Notes under the pieces: generated by a model
The model's input: only the letters and a program-made list of their open reading frames with translations
What the model was told of the DNA's origin: nothing
The model's database searches: none
Origin: Candidatus Latescibacterota bacterium
GTDB taxonomy: Bacteria; Latescibacterota; UBA2968
Direction of reading: 5' to 3'
Length of the DNA stretch: 64,000 nucleotides
NCBI GenBank assembly: GCA_022824945.1
Contig: JAJDYX010000039.1
Coordinates: 124,001-188,000 of the forward strand
Translations under genes and position numbers: made by a program
Shown here: positions 17,467 to 25,045 of the stretch, in pieces
Layout: every line of letters begins with the position of its first letter
Numbering within the stretch: position 1 is the first letter of the stretch

Positions 17467-18228
17467 ATGGGTGTTTTAACAGAAGCGCAACGCGCGCAAT
17501 ACGAAAGAGATGGGTATCTTCTGGCGTCGGGTTTGATTCCAGAGGATGTGGCAGAACGAGCAGAAGCGGCGATGTGGCGGATTATGGGTATGACGCCAGA
17601 TGAGCCAGAGACCTGGCATCGAAAACCCGAAGGTGTTGCTGATTTTCAAGCTGCGCGGGGATTGTCTGTGTTTAACGGTCTTCGCGATCCGGATTTGATG
17701 GCCTGTGCAACGCCGCAGTATTTGAAGGCGACGGCTGAGTTGATCGGCGAAGATGCTGTGCATCCGCCGGAAGCGGTTCACACGCAGAATAAAGTTCCGG
17801 TCAATGAGGAGTGGTCTTTGCCCAGGGCGCATGTTGATGGTATTCCCAAAGAACACATGCACGAGACGTTTCCCGGTCCTTATCGCATTGCGAGTCTGGT
17901 ATTTTTGAGCGATGTGAAACACAAGGGGGGTGGGACGGCGGTTTTTCCAGGATCGCATCGCAAGATTCTCACATTGGCAGAGTCGGATCGAGAAAAGTAC
18001 AAGTATCTGTTTCACCTGAACCGGGATATTCCCAGGCTGGATTTGGGCGATCCGATTGAGTTGACGCCAAAACGCGGAGATGTGTTGTTTTTTACGTATT
18101 TGTTTGGGCACAATGGCACGGAAAATGTGGGTGGGCGTCCGCGCTGGATGATGCGGTATTTTTGTTCGTGTGAAGGATGTCAGACCCGCTGGAAGAAGAC
18201 GGAAGATTGGGGTCTGTGGTCACCATGA
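17467..18228 (+). CDS. PhyH family Fe(II)/2-oxoglutarate dioxygenase
   Basis: 253-residue PhyH protein with an ATG at 17467 behind ATGGAGGAATT. H122-x-D124 is in RAHVDGIPK, distal H215 in LFGHNGTEN and R224 in GRPRW. The FPGSHRK block is conserved. The next PhyH gene starts 10 bp after its stop, so three PhyH genes in a row (16586, 17467, 18239) form one transcript. Confidence 0.92.
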   Translation: MGVLTEAQRAQYERDGYLLASGLIPEDVAERAEAAMWRIMGMTPDEPETWHRKPEGVADFQAARGLSVFNGLRDPDLMACATPQYLKATAELIGEDAVHPPEAVHTQNKVPVNEEWSLPRAHVDGIPKEHMHETFPGPYRIASLVFLSDVKHKGGGTAVFPGSHRKILTLAESDREKYKYLFHLNRDIPRLDLGDPIELTPKRGDVLFFTYLFGHNGTENVGGRPRWMMRYFCSCEGCQTRWKKTEDWGLWSP

Positions 18229-18238
18229 GGAGCGTGTG

Positions 18239-19015
18239 ATGGAACTGACTAAGTCTCAGAAGTTGGAATTTTACAGGGAAGGATTTTTGAAAATTGAAGG
18301 TGCTGTGCCGCGGGTGATGGTGGAGGCGGCGCGGCAGGCGATTAATGCGGAGATTGGGAAGGGTGACAGGCGTTCTTTTGGGGATATTCGCGCGATGCCG
18401 GTGATTACCGATATGTTTAACGAGACGCCGGTGTTTTCATTGCTCGAATCGGCATTGGGTGAGGGAAATTTGCAATGCCAGAGCAATGGCGCTGTGAAGC
18501 TGAATTTTCCCGCGGGGGTTGGGACGCCGCAACGGGATCCCCAACTCGCGACTGCGGGTCCGCCATTGCGAACGGGTGGTCATTTGGATGGGATTGCAAA
18601 GGCGCGCGATTTTTTGAGAGGGACGGCTGAAGAGAGTGCGTACAGTCGGGATTTTACGGCTTTTGCTGTGGTGTATCTAGACGATGTACCCGCGTCGTAT
18701 TGCGGCAATTTTACGGTTTGGCCAAAGTCACATCATGTGATGGAGGATGTGTTTCGAGAAAAAGGGCATGAGATTTTGTTGAATTACATGCCCGATGTGT
18801 CGGTGCCCGAAGGTCCGGTGCAGTTGACCGGCGAGCCTGGCGATCTCATTCTGGCGCATCACCAGATTATTCACACGGCGGCGATTAATGCGTGTCCAGA
18901 TATTCGATATGCCGTGATTTTCAGGGCGCGGCATGTCGATATAAAAAAGAATGGCATGGATGTGTTTACGGATATTTGGCGGGAGTGGGATGGGATTAGA
19001 GCGGAGATTGCGTAA
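18239..19015 (+). CDS. PhyH family Fe(II)/2-oxoglutarate dioxygenase
   Basis: 258-residue PhyH protein. H115-x-D117 is in GGHLDGIAK, distal H212 in QIIHTAAIN and R223 in PDIRYAV. The start is ATG 18239 after GAGGAGCG; a longer frame from 18170 would overlap the previous gene. Its last 14 codons (IWREWDGIRAEIA) are present a second time at 19943-19985, directly before the SDR gene, as part of a direct repeat. Confidence 0.92.
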   Translation: MELTKSQKLEFYREGFLKIEGAVPRVMVEAARQAINAEIGKGDRRSFGDIRAMPVITDMFNETPVFSLLESALGEGNLQCQSNGAVKLNFPAGVGTPQRDPQLATAGPPLRTGGHLDGIAKARDFLRGTAEESAYSRDFTAFAVVYLDDVPASYCGNFTVWPKSHHVMEDVFREKGHEILLNYMPDVSVPEGPVQLTGEPGDLILAHHQIIHTAAINACPDIRYAVIFRARHVDIKKNGMDVFTDIWREWDGIRAEIA

Positions 19016-19076
19016 CCGGAGTGTGAGATGGATTTGGGATTGAAGGGAAGCGGGCGGTTGTTACGGGTGGCAGTCA
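18972..19076 (+). repeat. Left copy of a 105-bp direct repeat around an inserted segment
   Basis: This stretch covers the last codons of the PhyH gene, the spacer and the first bases of an SDR gene (ATGGATTTGGGATTGAAGGG). It matches 19943-20049 at roughly 92%. The SDR start in this copy runs into unrelated sequence after about 50 bases, so it is a broken 5' fragment. Confidence 0.9.
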
Positions 19077-19942
19077 AGGATGTCAATAACCCAGAACGCT
19101 GTAGTTGCCATCCAGGAGCAGGCGAACGGACACGTACAATCCCAATAACGGGAATAGCACCCAGGGGGCATTCATGGCGCCGATGTAGGTGTACAGCTCG
19201 CCCCTGGTGATATGGCACTGTCTCTTGGCCACGAAGAAACTGACCCAGTAGACCGACGTCACGTAGGTCCACTGCCAGAATATCATGACCCCCAAAATGC
19301 CAGCAACAACAGCCGACAGAAAATCGACGGTATAGGCCGCGTAAAGGACCAGTGTCGGAACCGGCGTCGCGAAACCGTTGGCGATATCGCCATTGAAACC
19401 GAACGTACGGCGATCCGAAAAGGATCCATCGAACAGGGAGTAAGTTGCCCAGACATCTGCCCAGAGCGTCGGGGACCATATCTGTTTCAACGGCACTTTG
19501 GTGGAAAGGAATTCGACGGCCGGTGTTCGCCTGGTTTCACGTTGCCGCCTGTGCCAATACTCGGTGCGCGTCTCGATATAGTCCCTTTTGAGGAATAGAC
19601 ACGCCTCCCAATAGCAAATCAGCAGATTGATCGAGAAAAACAGACTCAACAGACAATGGATGACGTTGAGATCCCCGTAGAAGTAGTAACGAGTACCAAC
19701 GCCGAGAAGTGCCAGAAGCGTGACCACCAGCGCCGCAAACAGTCCGGCTGGCATCCCCGAACTGTTTCTGCGTGCGCTTTGGTCTGGAGCTGTTCGATAG
19801 GGGTTGTATTCACCCATGGCTTGTTCCTCAATCGTGATGATCCGCATCGACGACCATGGCCGATCCGTCATCAATCGTACAGTAAGACCGCGCCCATGAA
19901 TATAAGCGCTGAAAACACGGCCGCCAAGGACGAATAATTCAA
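19077..19942. other. Inserted segment of about 866 bp between direct repeats
   Basis: The stretch interrupts what would otherwise be an adjacent PhyH-SDR gene pair. It holds exactly one gene, on the opposite strand to its surroundings, whose stop codon lies only a few bases inside the left repeat boundary. Its codon style (many C-ending codons, CTGG/GCCG words) differs from the GTG/TTG/GCG-rich neighbours. Insertion is inferred from the flanking duplication; no transposase or integrase is present. Confidence 0.7.
19083..19817 (-). CDS. Multi-pass membrane protein of unknown function
   Basis: 244-residue protein starting with MGEYNPYRTAPDQSARR. ATG 19817 is chosen because GAGGAACAAGCC stands before it; two earlier ATGs give up to 263 residues. 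There are about five hydrophobic segments (AGLFAALVVTLLALLGVG near 25-45, VIHCLLSLFFSINLLICYW near 55-75, then near 145, 170 and 215). No enzyme motif is seen. It sits in the inserted segment, antisense to the PhyH and SDR genes. I do not recognise the family. Confidence 0.7.
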   Translation of the reverse strand: MGEYNPYRTAPDQSARRNSSGMPAGLFAALVVTLLALLGVGTRYYFYGDLNVIHCLLSLFFSINLLICYWEACLFLKRDYIETRTEYWHRRQRETRRTPAVEFLSTKVPLKQIWSPTLWADVWATYSLFDGSFSDRRTFGFNGDIANGFATPVPTLVLYAAYTVDFLSAVVAGILGVMIFWQWTYVTSVYWVSFFVAKRQCHITRGELYTYIGAMNAPWVLFPLLGLYVSVRLLLDGNYSVLGY

Positions 19943-20049
19943 ATATTTGGCGGGAGTGGGATGGGATCAGAGCGGAGATTGTGTAACCGGAGTGTGTAAA
20001 TGGATTTGGGATTGATGGGAAAACGAGCGGTTGTTACGGGTGGCAGTCA
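19943..20049 (+). repeat. Right copy of the 105-bp direct repeat
   Basis: It repeats the PhyH end (IWREWDGIRAEIV then stop), the ACCGGAGTGTG spacer and the start of the SDR gene. Differences from the left copy are about six substitutions and a few single-base indels. This copy leads into the intact SDR gene at 20000. Confidence 0.9.
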
Positions 20050-20788
20050 GGGGATTGGGCGTTGCTGTGCGCTGGCATTGGCGCGGGAGGGGGCGCAGGT
20101 TTGTATTGCAGCGCGTACGCGAGAGACGTTGGATGCGGTGGTTGCCGAGATTAATGCAGCGGGCGGGGAAGGGCATGCGATTGCGGTTGATTTGACGCGG
20201 GAAGAGAATTGCGAGGTGGTGGTGAATGAGGCCATAGATGCGTTTGGTGGGGTGGATGTTCTGGTCAATAATGTGGGGGCGGCGCGCAATGCCGATATTT
20301 TGGATTTGGATGTGGCGCAGATTAGCGAGGCGTTGGCGTTGAAGAGTTATGGTTATTTGCGGATGGCGCAGTTGGTGATTCCGCTGATGCGGGAAAGTGG
20401 ATGGGGGCGCATTGTCAATATCGCGGGTGGCGCAGGTACGAGTCCTACGCGGGGCAATATTCCGACGGGGGCGGCGAATGCGATCGTTTTGAATATGACG
20501 CGCGCGCTGTCCGATGCAGTGTCTGGCGATGGTGTTCTGGTGAATGCGGTTTGCCCGGGGTTGACCAATACGCCCCGCGCGCGTTCGCAGCAAAGGGCGC
20601 GGGCAGACCGCGAGGGGCGAGATGTCGAGGCGGTGCTCAAAGACATGGGCGCGGAGTTGCCCGCCGGGCGCATGGCCGAGCCTGAAGAGATCGCCAATGT
20701 CGTTGCTTTTCTGGCGTCTGAGGTGTGTTCTTATGTGTTTGGTAGTTCGATTTATATGGATGGCGGTGGGCGAAGAGGAACGCCGTAG
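20000..20788 (+). CDS. SDR-fold protein lacking the canonical catalytic residues
   Basis: 262-residue classical SDR by fold: TGGSQGIG at 13-20 binds the cofactor, NNVG is at 90-93, and CPGLTNTP follows near 185. The usual Ser-Tyr-Lys site is absent: the stretch that should read S-x12-Y-x3-K is NIAGGAGTSPTRGNIPTGAAN, giving Gly at the Ser position, T156 at Tyr and N160 at Lys. Some SDR groups carry a similar TGAAN block, so this may be a distinct subfamily rather than decay. It would complete the oxygenase/dehydrogenase pathway if active. The 5' end is shared with the direct repeat. Confidence 0.88.
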   Translation: MDLGLMGKRAVVTGGSQGIGRCCALALAREGAQVCIAARTRETLDAVVAEINAAGGEGHAIAVDLTREENCEVVVNEAIDAFGGVDVLVNNVGAARNADILDLDVAQISEALALKSYGYLRMAQLVIPLMRESGWGRIVNIAGGAGTSPTRGNIPTGAANAIVLNMTRALSDAVSGDGVLVNAVCPGLTNTPRARSQQRARADREGRDVEAVLKDMGAELPAGRMAEPEEIANVVAFLASEVCSYVFGSSIYMDGGGRRGTP

Positions 20789-20800
20789 GTGAAGTGTGAT

Positions 20801-20841
20801 CCGCAGATAACGCAGATGAAAGCAGATGAAAGGCGAGAAGC
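20801..20841 (+). repeat. Dispersed CGCAGATG repeat
   Basis: CCGCAGATAACGCAGATGAAAGCAGATGAAAGGCGAGAAGC follows the SDR stop. With the preceding GTGTGATC it matches the repeat after the 7886 PhyH gene. Confidence 0.7.
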
Positions 20842-20934
20842 AAAATATCGCTGGACAATGTAACCTTTATCGGGTAGTTTTTGCGAAGTGGCTTAAACGG
20901 CGTTTATTTATGTCTCAAACCGTAAGGAAAGCCA

Positions 20935-21219
20935 ATGGCGATTGAAACCGTTGAAAAAGAACAAGCAGAACTCAAAGGGCAATTTGACCAGTTCGATAAG
21001 CGAGTTGAACGTATGCAAACCGATGTTGACAATACCAAAAGCGAATTGACACAAGCTATAAACCGCTTGTTTGATACAATGGATGCGGGCTTTCGGGACT
21101 TGAGACAAGAGATACAGGCCGCCAAACAAGACTTTGGCAACACGCGCAATTGGCAAATTTCTTGTGTCATTGCTGCTGTCATTGCGGTCTGTGCGGTTGT
21201 CGGGTTGCTGATCAAATAA
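20935..21219 (+). CDS. Small coiled-coil protein with a C-terminal membrane anchor
   Basis: 94-residue protein. Residues about 5-65 form heptad-like helix (EKEQAELKGQFDQFDKRVER, then TKSELTQAINRLFDTMD), and residues about 72-94 are a single hydrophobic segment (ISCVIAAVIAVCAVVGLLI) ending in Lys. It would be anchored by its C-terminus with the coil in the cytoplasm. Such DUF1640-like or 'apolipoprotein-like' coils are common and poorly defined. It lies 12 bp before the next gene. Confidence 0.65.
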   Translation: MAIETVEKEQAELKGQFDQFDKRVERMQTDVDNTKSELTQAINRLFDTMDAGFRDLRQEIQAAKQDFGNTRNWQISCVIAAVIAVCAVVGLLIK

Positions 21220-21231
21220 CACATTGAAATC

Positions 21232-21609
21232 ATGGGACTCGTATTTCTCGACATTGATATCGCCAATCCCGCTCGGTCAGAGGACTTTCAGACCGAGCAT
21301 TTTCTCATTGACTCAGGTGCGGTCTATTCCGTGGTTCAGCGATCTGTTCTTGAGGCACTGGGCATTCAGCCTCATTCCCGTCGAACTTTTACGCTGGCAA
21401 ATGGCGATCAAATTGAACGCGAGTTGGGCGATGCGCTGTTTCGCTACAAAGAACACCGGGGCGCAGCACCTGTTCTTTTTGGTGAACCCGGCGATAGCAA
21501 TCTCCTGGGCGTTGTTACCCTTGAAGCCCTGGGTTATGTTCTGGATCCTCTGAAACGAGAACTTCGGTCTTTGCCAATGCTTTTAGCGAGGCTTGATAGT
21601 TCGCGGTGA
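21232..21609 (+). CDS. Retropepsin-like aspartic protease family protein
   Basis: 125-residue protein with one clan AA aspartic-protease domain. The active-site motif is FLIDSGAVYSVV near residues 24-35 (D-S-G in place of D-T-G) and the later hydrophobic-Gly block LLGVVTLEALGYVLD near 91-105 completes the fold. Such single-domain proteins act as dimers. A different frame over the same bases starts at 21224 but has no family features. It is separated from the RND gene by a terminator. Confidence 0.75.
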   Translation: MGLVFLDIDIANPARSEDFQTEHFLIDSGAVYSVVQRSVLEALGIQPHSRRTFTLANGDQIERELGDALFRYKEHRGAAPVLFGEPGDSNLLGVVTLEALGYVLDPLKRELRSLPMLLARLDSSR

Positions 21610-21656
21610 GGTTTGTGAGCTGAGGTATGGGATATTAAAAATTATTTGTGACGTTT

Positions 21657-21683
21657 AAAAATCCGCTTTGCGGATTTTTTTTT
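21657..21683 (+). terminator. Rho-independent terminator
   Basis: AAAAATCCGC, a TTT loop and GCGGAT followed by nine T's. It ends the small-gene transcript before the RND pump gene. Confidence 0.9.
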
Positions 21684-21797
21684 GCCCAAAAGAAAACCGG
21701 ATGGTTCTGGGGTGTGTCTATATAGGTGAGAGGTAAGAGAGCCTGCCCCGTAGTGCCGTTATACGGGGAGAGATGGGGAACCGTTCGGAGGATATAG

Positions 21798-24700
21798 ATG
21801 GTTGAGAATAATGAGAAGAGAACATCGCTTTTGCCCAGGATTTCGGTGACGCGGCCGGTGACGGTGACGATGTGTTTGGTGGGGTTGATGGTGATTGGGC
21901 TGGTGGCTTATTGGCGCATCCCCATTCAGGCATGGGCGTCGGGCAATGACTGGAATCGGTTTTGGGTGGATGTGGCGACAGAAAATGCGTCGGTTCAAGA
22001 GCGGTTTAACACCATTGCGCTGCCGATGGAACGGCATATGCGTACGGTGAGAGAACTCAGCGATATTTACGCTTTTGCTGGCGATCCGTGGGCCGGGGTT
22101 GAGTTGAAATTTCACCGGGGTACGGATATGCGCGAGGCGTATGTTCGCGTGGCAGACCGGCTTGAGCACGCCAGGCTCGATTTGCCCGAAGAAGTGCGCG
22201 ATCAGATCAAGGTGTATTCGTGGAATCAGGAAACCGATTCCGAGGTGATTTGGACGGGACTGTCCATTCCGGAGGATATTGTCAATAAGGAGCAATGGAT
22301 CCAAACCCATGTGCTCGATCCGATTGAGCGGATTGATGGGGTGGCGAAAACCAGTGTGTGGGGGTTTGAGAATAAGGAGGTTTTGATTCTGGTGGATCAA
22401 GAGCGGTTGCGAACGCATGGTATTGAAACCCATGAGCTTGTGGCGTCGTTGCAGCAGGACAATTTTTCTCTTTCTGGCGGTCAGGTGCAGGAGGGAGGTA
22501 AGCGGTTTTACGTGCGCTCTCTGGCGCATTATCAAAGTCTGAAGGAGATTGAGAATATTGTTGTTCAGAGCCGTTATAGCAGTGTGCAGGTGCGTCTCAA
22601 GGATGTGGCAGATGTGGTGTATGCTGCGCCTCCTCGAGATCGGGTGTGGCGCGTGGATGGGCAGCGCAATCTGGGTCTGGATGTGTATAAGGAGTCGGGT
22701 GAGAATATTGTCGATTTGTGCAAGCGTATCGTGGTCAAAATGGAGGAGATTGAGGCCAATACCCCTGCGGTGTTTCGCCTGTTTTACAGCGAGGGCAAGC
22801 TGATAGAAGATTCGATGGATAATTTGAAAGTCACGGGACTTTGGGGCGGGTTGTTTGCGGCGCTGGTGTTGTTGTTTTTTTTGCGTGCTCTGCGTATGAC
22901 GGCGCTGATTACGCTGTCCATTCCGCTGTGTGTGATGATGACGATTACCGTGCTCTATTTTATGGGTTGGTCGCTCAATTTGTTGACGATGATGGGGTTG
23001 ATGGTGGGGGTGGGTATGGTGGTGGATAATGCGATTGTGATTGTGGAGAATATTTATCGCTTGCGGGCAGAGGGTAAAGATCCGCGCGGTGCATCTATAC
23101 ACGGGGCCAGCGAGGTGGGGCTGGCGATTACGATGGCGACGCTGACCACTGTGGTGGTGTTTTTGCCGATGATGCTGATGAATGACAGCTTTGATATGAA
23201 GTTTTTGCTGTCGAAAATTGGGATACCCGTGGTGTTTGCACTCGTGGCGTCTCTGTTTGTAGCGCTGTTGTTTATTCCTCTGGCTGCACAGCGCTTTGGC
23301 GATGTGGTTGTGCGGTCAGATCCAGGATCCATCGCTTTTGTCCGCCGCATTTATCGGCGCGGTTTGAACTGGGTTATTCACCATCGGAGGGATGCGTTTC
23401 TCGTGGTGCTGGTTTTGTTTGCCACCATTTATTTTCCATATCAGAATGTGAAGCAGACCGATAAGATGCGTTTTTCTTCGAATCGCGTGACCATCCGCAT
23501 GTACGGGCCCAATAACTTCTCGCTGGAAGAGATGGATAAAATTGCGAGCGATTTGGAAGTGTATGTGAATGAGCGGCGGGATAGGTATAAGATCAAAAAT
23601 GTTATGACGTATTTTCGGCGGGGATATATCAATTTGCGAATGAATCTCGAGGAAGATCCCCATCAAGAGTGGTGGTATGCTGTGTATCGGTGGGCAGGCA
23701 ATTTGACTGGCTTTCCCATTGAGCGGTGGATGACGCGGCAAGAGATTATTGACGAGTTGAATGTGGAGGTGCCGCGCTATGTGGGATTTCGGGTATCGGT
23801 GGAATCTCGCAATTCGGGTGGGCGAGATCCCTATGTGAGTGTGTATTTGTACGGTCCTGATTTTGAAGAATTGGAAGATATGCTGGGGGAAGTGGAGCGG
23901 CGGTTGAAGCAGATTCCATCGGTGACGAGTTTGCAAAGCGATCTGGAGTTTGGCAAAGACGAGATTCGCATTCGCGTGAATCGCGCACAGGCAAAAAAGT
24001 ACGGTATTCCGGCAGAGAGGATCAGTCGCACGCTGGCATATCAACTGCGCGGTGCGACATTGCCCCGGTTTCAGACGGATGATCACGAGGTGAATGTGCA
24101 ACTGATTTTGGATGAATCCGATCGGCAGTCGCTGGTGCAGTTGAAGAATTTTATGTTTGTGACTGATGCGGGTGAAAAGTTGCCGTTGTCGAGTTTTGCA
24201 ACTTTTGAAATAACCAAAGGTCCAGGACATATTTTCAGGCATAATGGTCGCAATCGGTTGCGCGTGCGCGTTTATACGACCAAGGATGATGTGGAAGGGT
24301 TGTATCAGGAGATCGATCGGGTGATGGATGGGTTCACGCTGCCGAGGGGGTATGAGTGGAACAAGGGCGAGCGGTATTCGCAATACAGCCGGGAAAGTCA
24401 GGCGATGACATTTGCCGTGATTATGGCGATCGTGTTTGTGTTTTTGCTGATGGGCGTGTTGTTTGAGTCGGTTATTTTGCCTTTTGCCGTGATTTTTTCG
24501 ATTCCATTTTCGTTTTTGGGGGTGTACTGGGGGTTGTGGCTAACGGGTACGACGATGGATTTTATGTCGAATGTGGGGGCGATTGTGCTGATTGGGGTGG
24601 TGGTCAACAATGCGATTGTGCTGGTCGATATGATCAATCGGTTGCGCCAGGCGGGTATGGATCGCGCGGCGGCAATTATGGCGGCGGGTCACAATCGCTT

Positions 24701-24968
24701 TCGCCCCATTTTGATGACGACCTGCACGACGGTGTTCGGGTTGTTTCCCATGGCGATTGGCAGCAGTACGATGATGGGGATGCCCTACGCACCACTGGGA
24801 ATTACGATGATGGGTGGGCTGATTGTGTCAACGGCGCTGACGCTGTTTGTGATTCCGCTGTTTTACGTTTTGCTGGATGATTTGCGCGGGTTGTTGAAGC
24901 GGATTGCTGCGGTGAGTTTCCAGAGGTCTGAGCGATGGGGGAGTGACCCGGCGCAGGCGGCGGATTAA
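21798..24968 (+). CDS. RND efflux permease (AcrB/HAE family)
   Basis: 1056-residue inner-membrane pump subunit. The first membrane helix follows ISVTRPVTVTM, two large periplasmic loops lie near residues 40-340 and 570-860, and six-helix bundles follow each. MVGVGMVVDNAIVIVENIYRL (near residue 405) carries the proton-relay Asp of helix 4, and GVVVNNAIVLVDMINRLRQ is its counterpart in the second half. Substrates could be drugs, lipids or hydrophobic metabolites. No membrane-fusion or outer-membrane channel gene is adjacent, which is unusual. GGAGGATATAG precedes the start, and a strong terminator follows. Confidence 0.95.
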   Translation: MVENNEKRTSLLPRISVTRPVTVTMCLVGLMVIGLVAYWRIPIQAWASGNDWNRFWVDVATENASVQERFNTIALPMERHMRTVRELSDIYAFAGDPWAGVELKFHRGTDMREAYVRVADRLEHARLDLPEEVRDQIKVYSWNQETDSEVIWTGLSIPEDIVNKEQWIQTHVLDPIERIDGVAKTSVWGFENKEVLILVDQERLRTHGIETHELVASLQQDNFSLSGGQVQEGGKRFYVRSLAHYQSLKEIENIVVQSRYSSVQVRLKDVADVVYAAPPRDRVWRVDGQRNLGLDVYKESGENIVDLCKRIVVKMEEIEANTPAVFRLFYSEGKLIEDSMDNLKVTGLWGGLFAALVLLFFLRALRMTALITLSIPLCVMMTITVLYFMGWSLNLLTMMGLMVGVGMVVDNAIVIVENIYRLRAEGKDPRGASIHGASEVGLAITMATLTTVVVFLPMMLMNDSFDMKFLLSKIGIPVVFALVASLFVALLFIPLAAQRFGDVVVRSDPGSIAFVRRIYRRGLNWVIHHRRDAFLVVLVLFATIYFPYQNVKQTDKMRFSSNRVTIRMYGPNNFSLEEMDKIASDLEVYVNERRDRYKIKNVMTYFRRGYINLRMNLEEDPHQEWWYAVYRWAGNLTGFPIERWMTRQEIIDELNVEVPRYVGFRVSVESRNSGGRDPYVSVYLYGPDFEELEDMLGEVERRLKQIPSVTSLQSDLEFGKDEIRIRVNRAQAKKYGIPAERISRTLAYQLRGATLPRFQTDDHEVNVQLILDESDRQSLVQLKNFMFVTDAGEKLPLSSFATFEITKGPGHIFRHNGRNRLRVRVYTTKDDVEGLYQEIDRVMDGFTLPRGYEWNKGERYSQYSRESQAMTFAVIMAIVFVFLLMGVLFESVILPFAVIFSIPFSFLGVYWGLWLTGTTMDFMSNVGAIVLIGVVVNNAIVLVDMINRLRQAGMDRAAAIMAAGHNRFRPILMTTCTTVFGLFPMAIGSSTMMGMPYAPLGITMMGGLIVSTALTLFVIPLFYVLLDDLRGLLKRIAAVSFQRSERWGSDPAQAAD

Positions 24969-24994
24969 AACGGGTCACAGAACCACTCTCTCCC

Positions 24995-25036
24995 AAACAG
25001 AGAGCTGTGCTATTTTGCGCGGCTCTCTGTTTTTTT
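24995..25036. terminator. Bidirectional terminator after the RND gene
   Basis: AAACAGAGAGC pairs with GCTCTCTGTTT across a 16-base loop, with T's after it and A's before it. It lies between the convergent RND and SusD genes. Confidence 0.88.
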
Positions 25037-25045
25037 ATATGGGGT

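Noticed and set aside
21746..21768. CCCCGTA/TACGGGG hairpin ahead of the RND gene as a riboswitch
   Set aside because: It is a single short stem of seven pairs with no further conserved structure; not enough to claim a regulatory RNA.
21759..23102. 447-codon antisense frame under the RND gene
   Set aside because: Same His/Arg/Ile-rich shadow composition and no ribosome site; the RND gene is certain.
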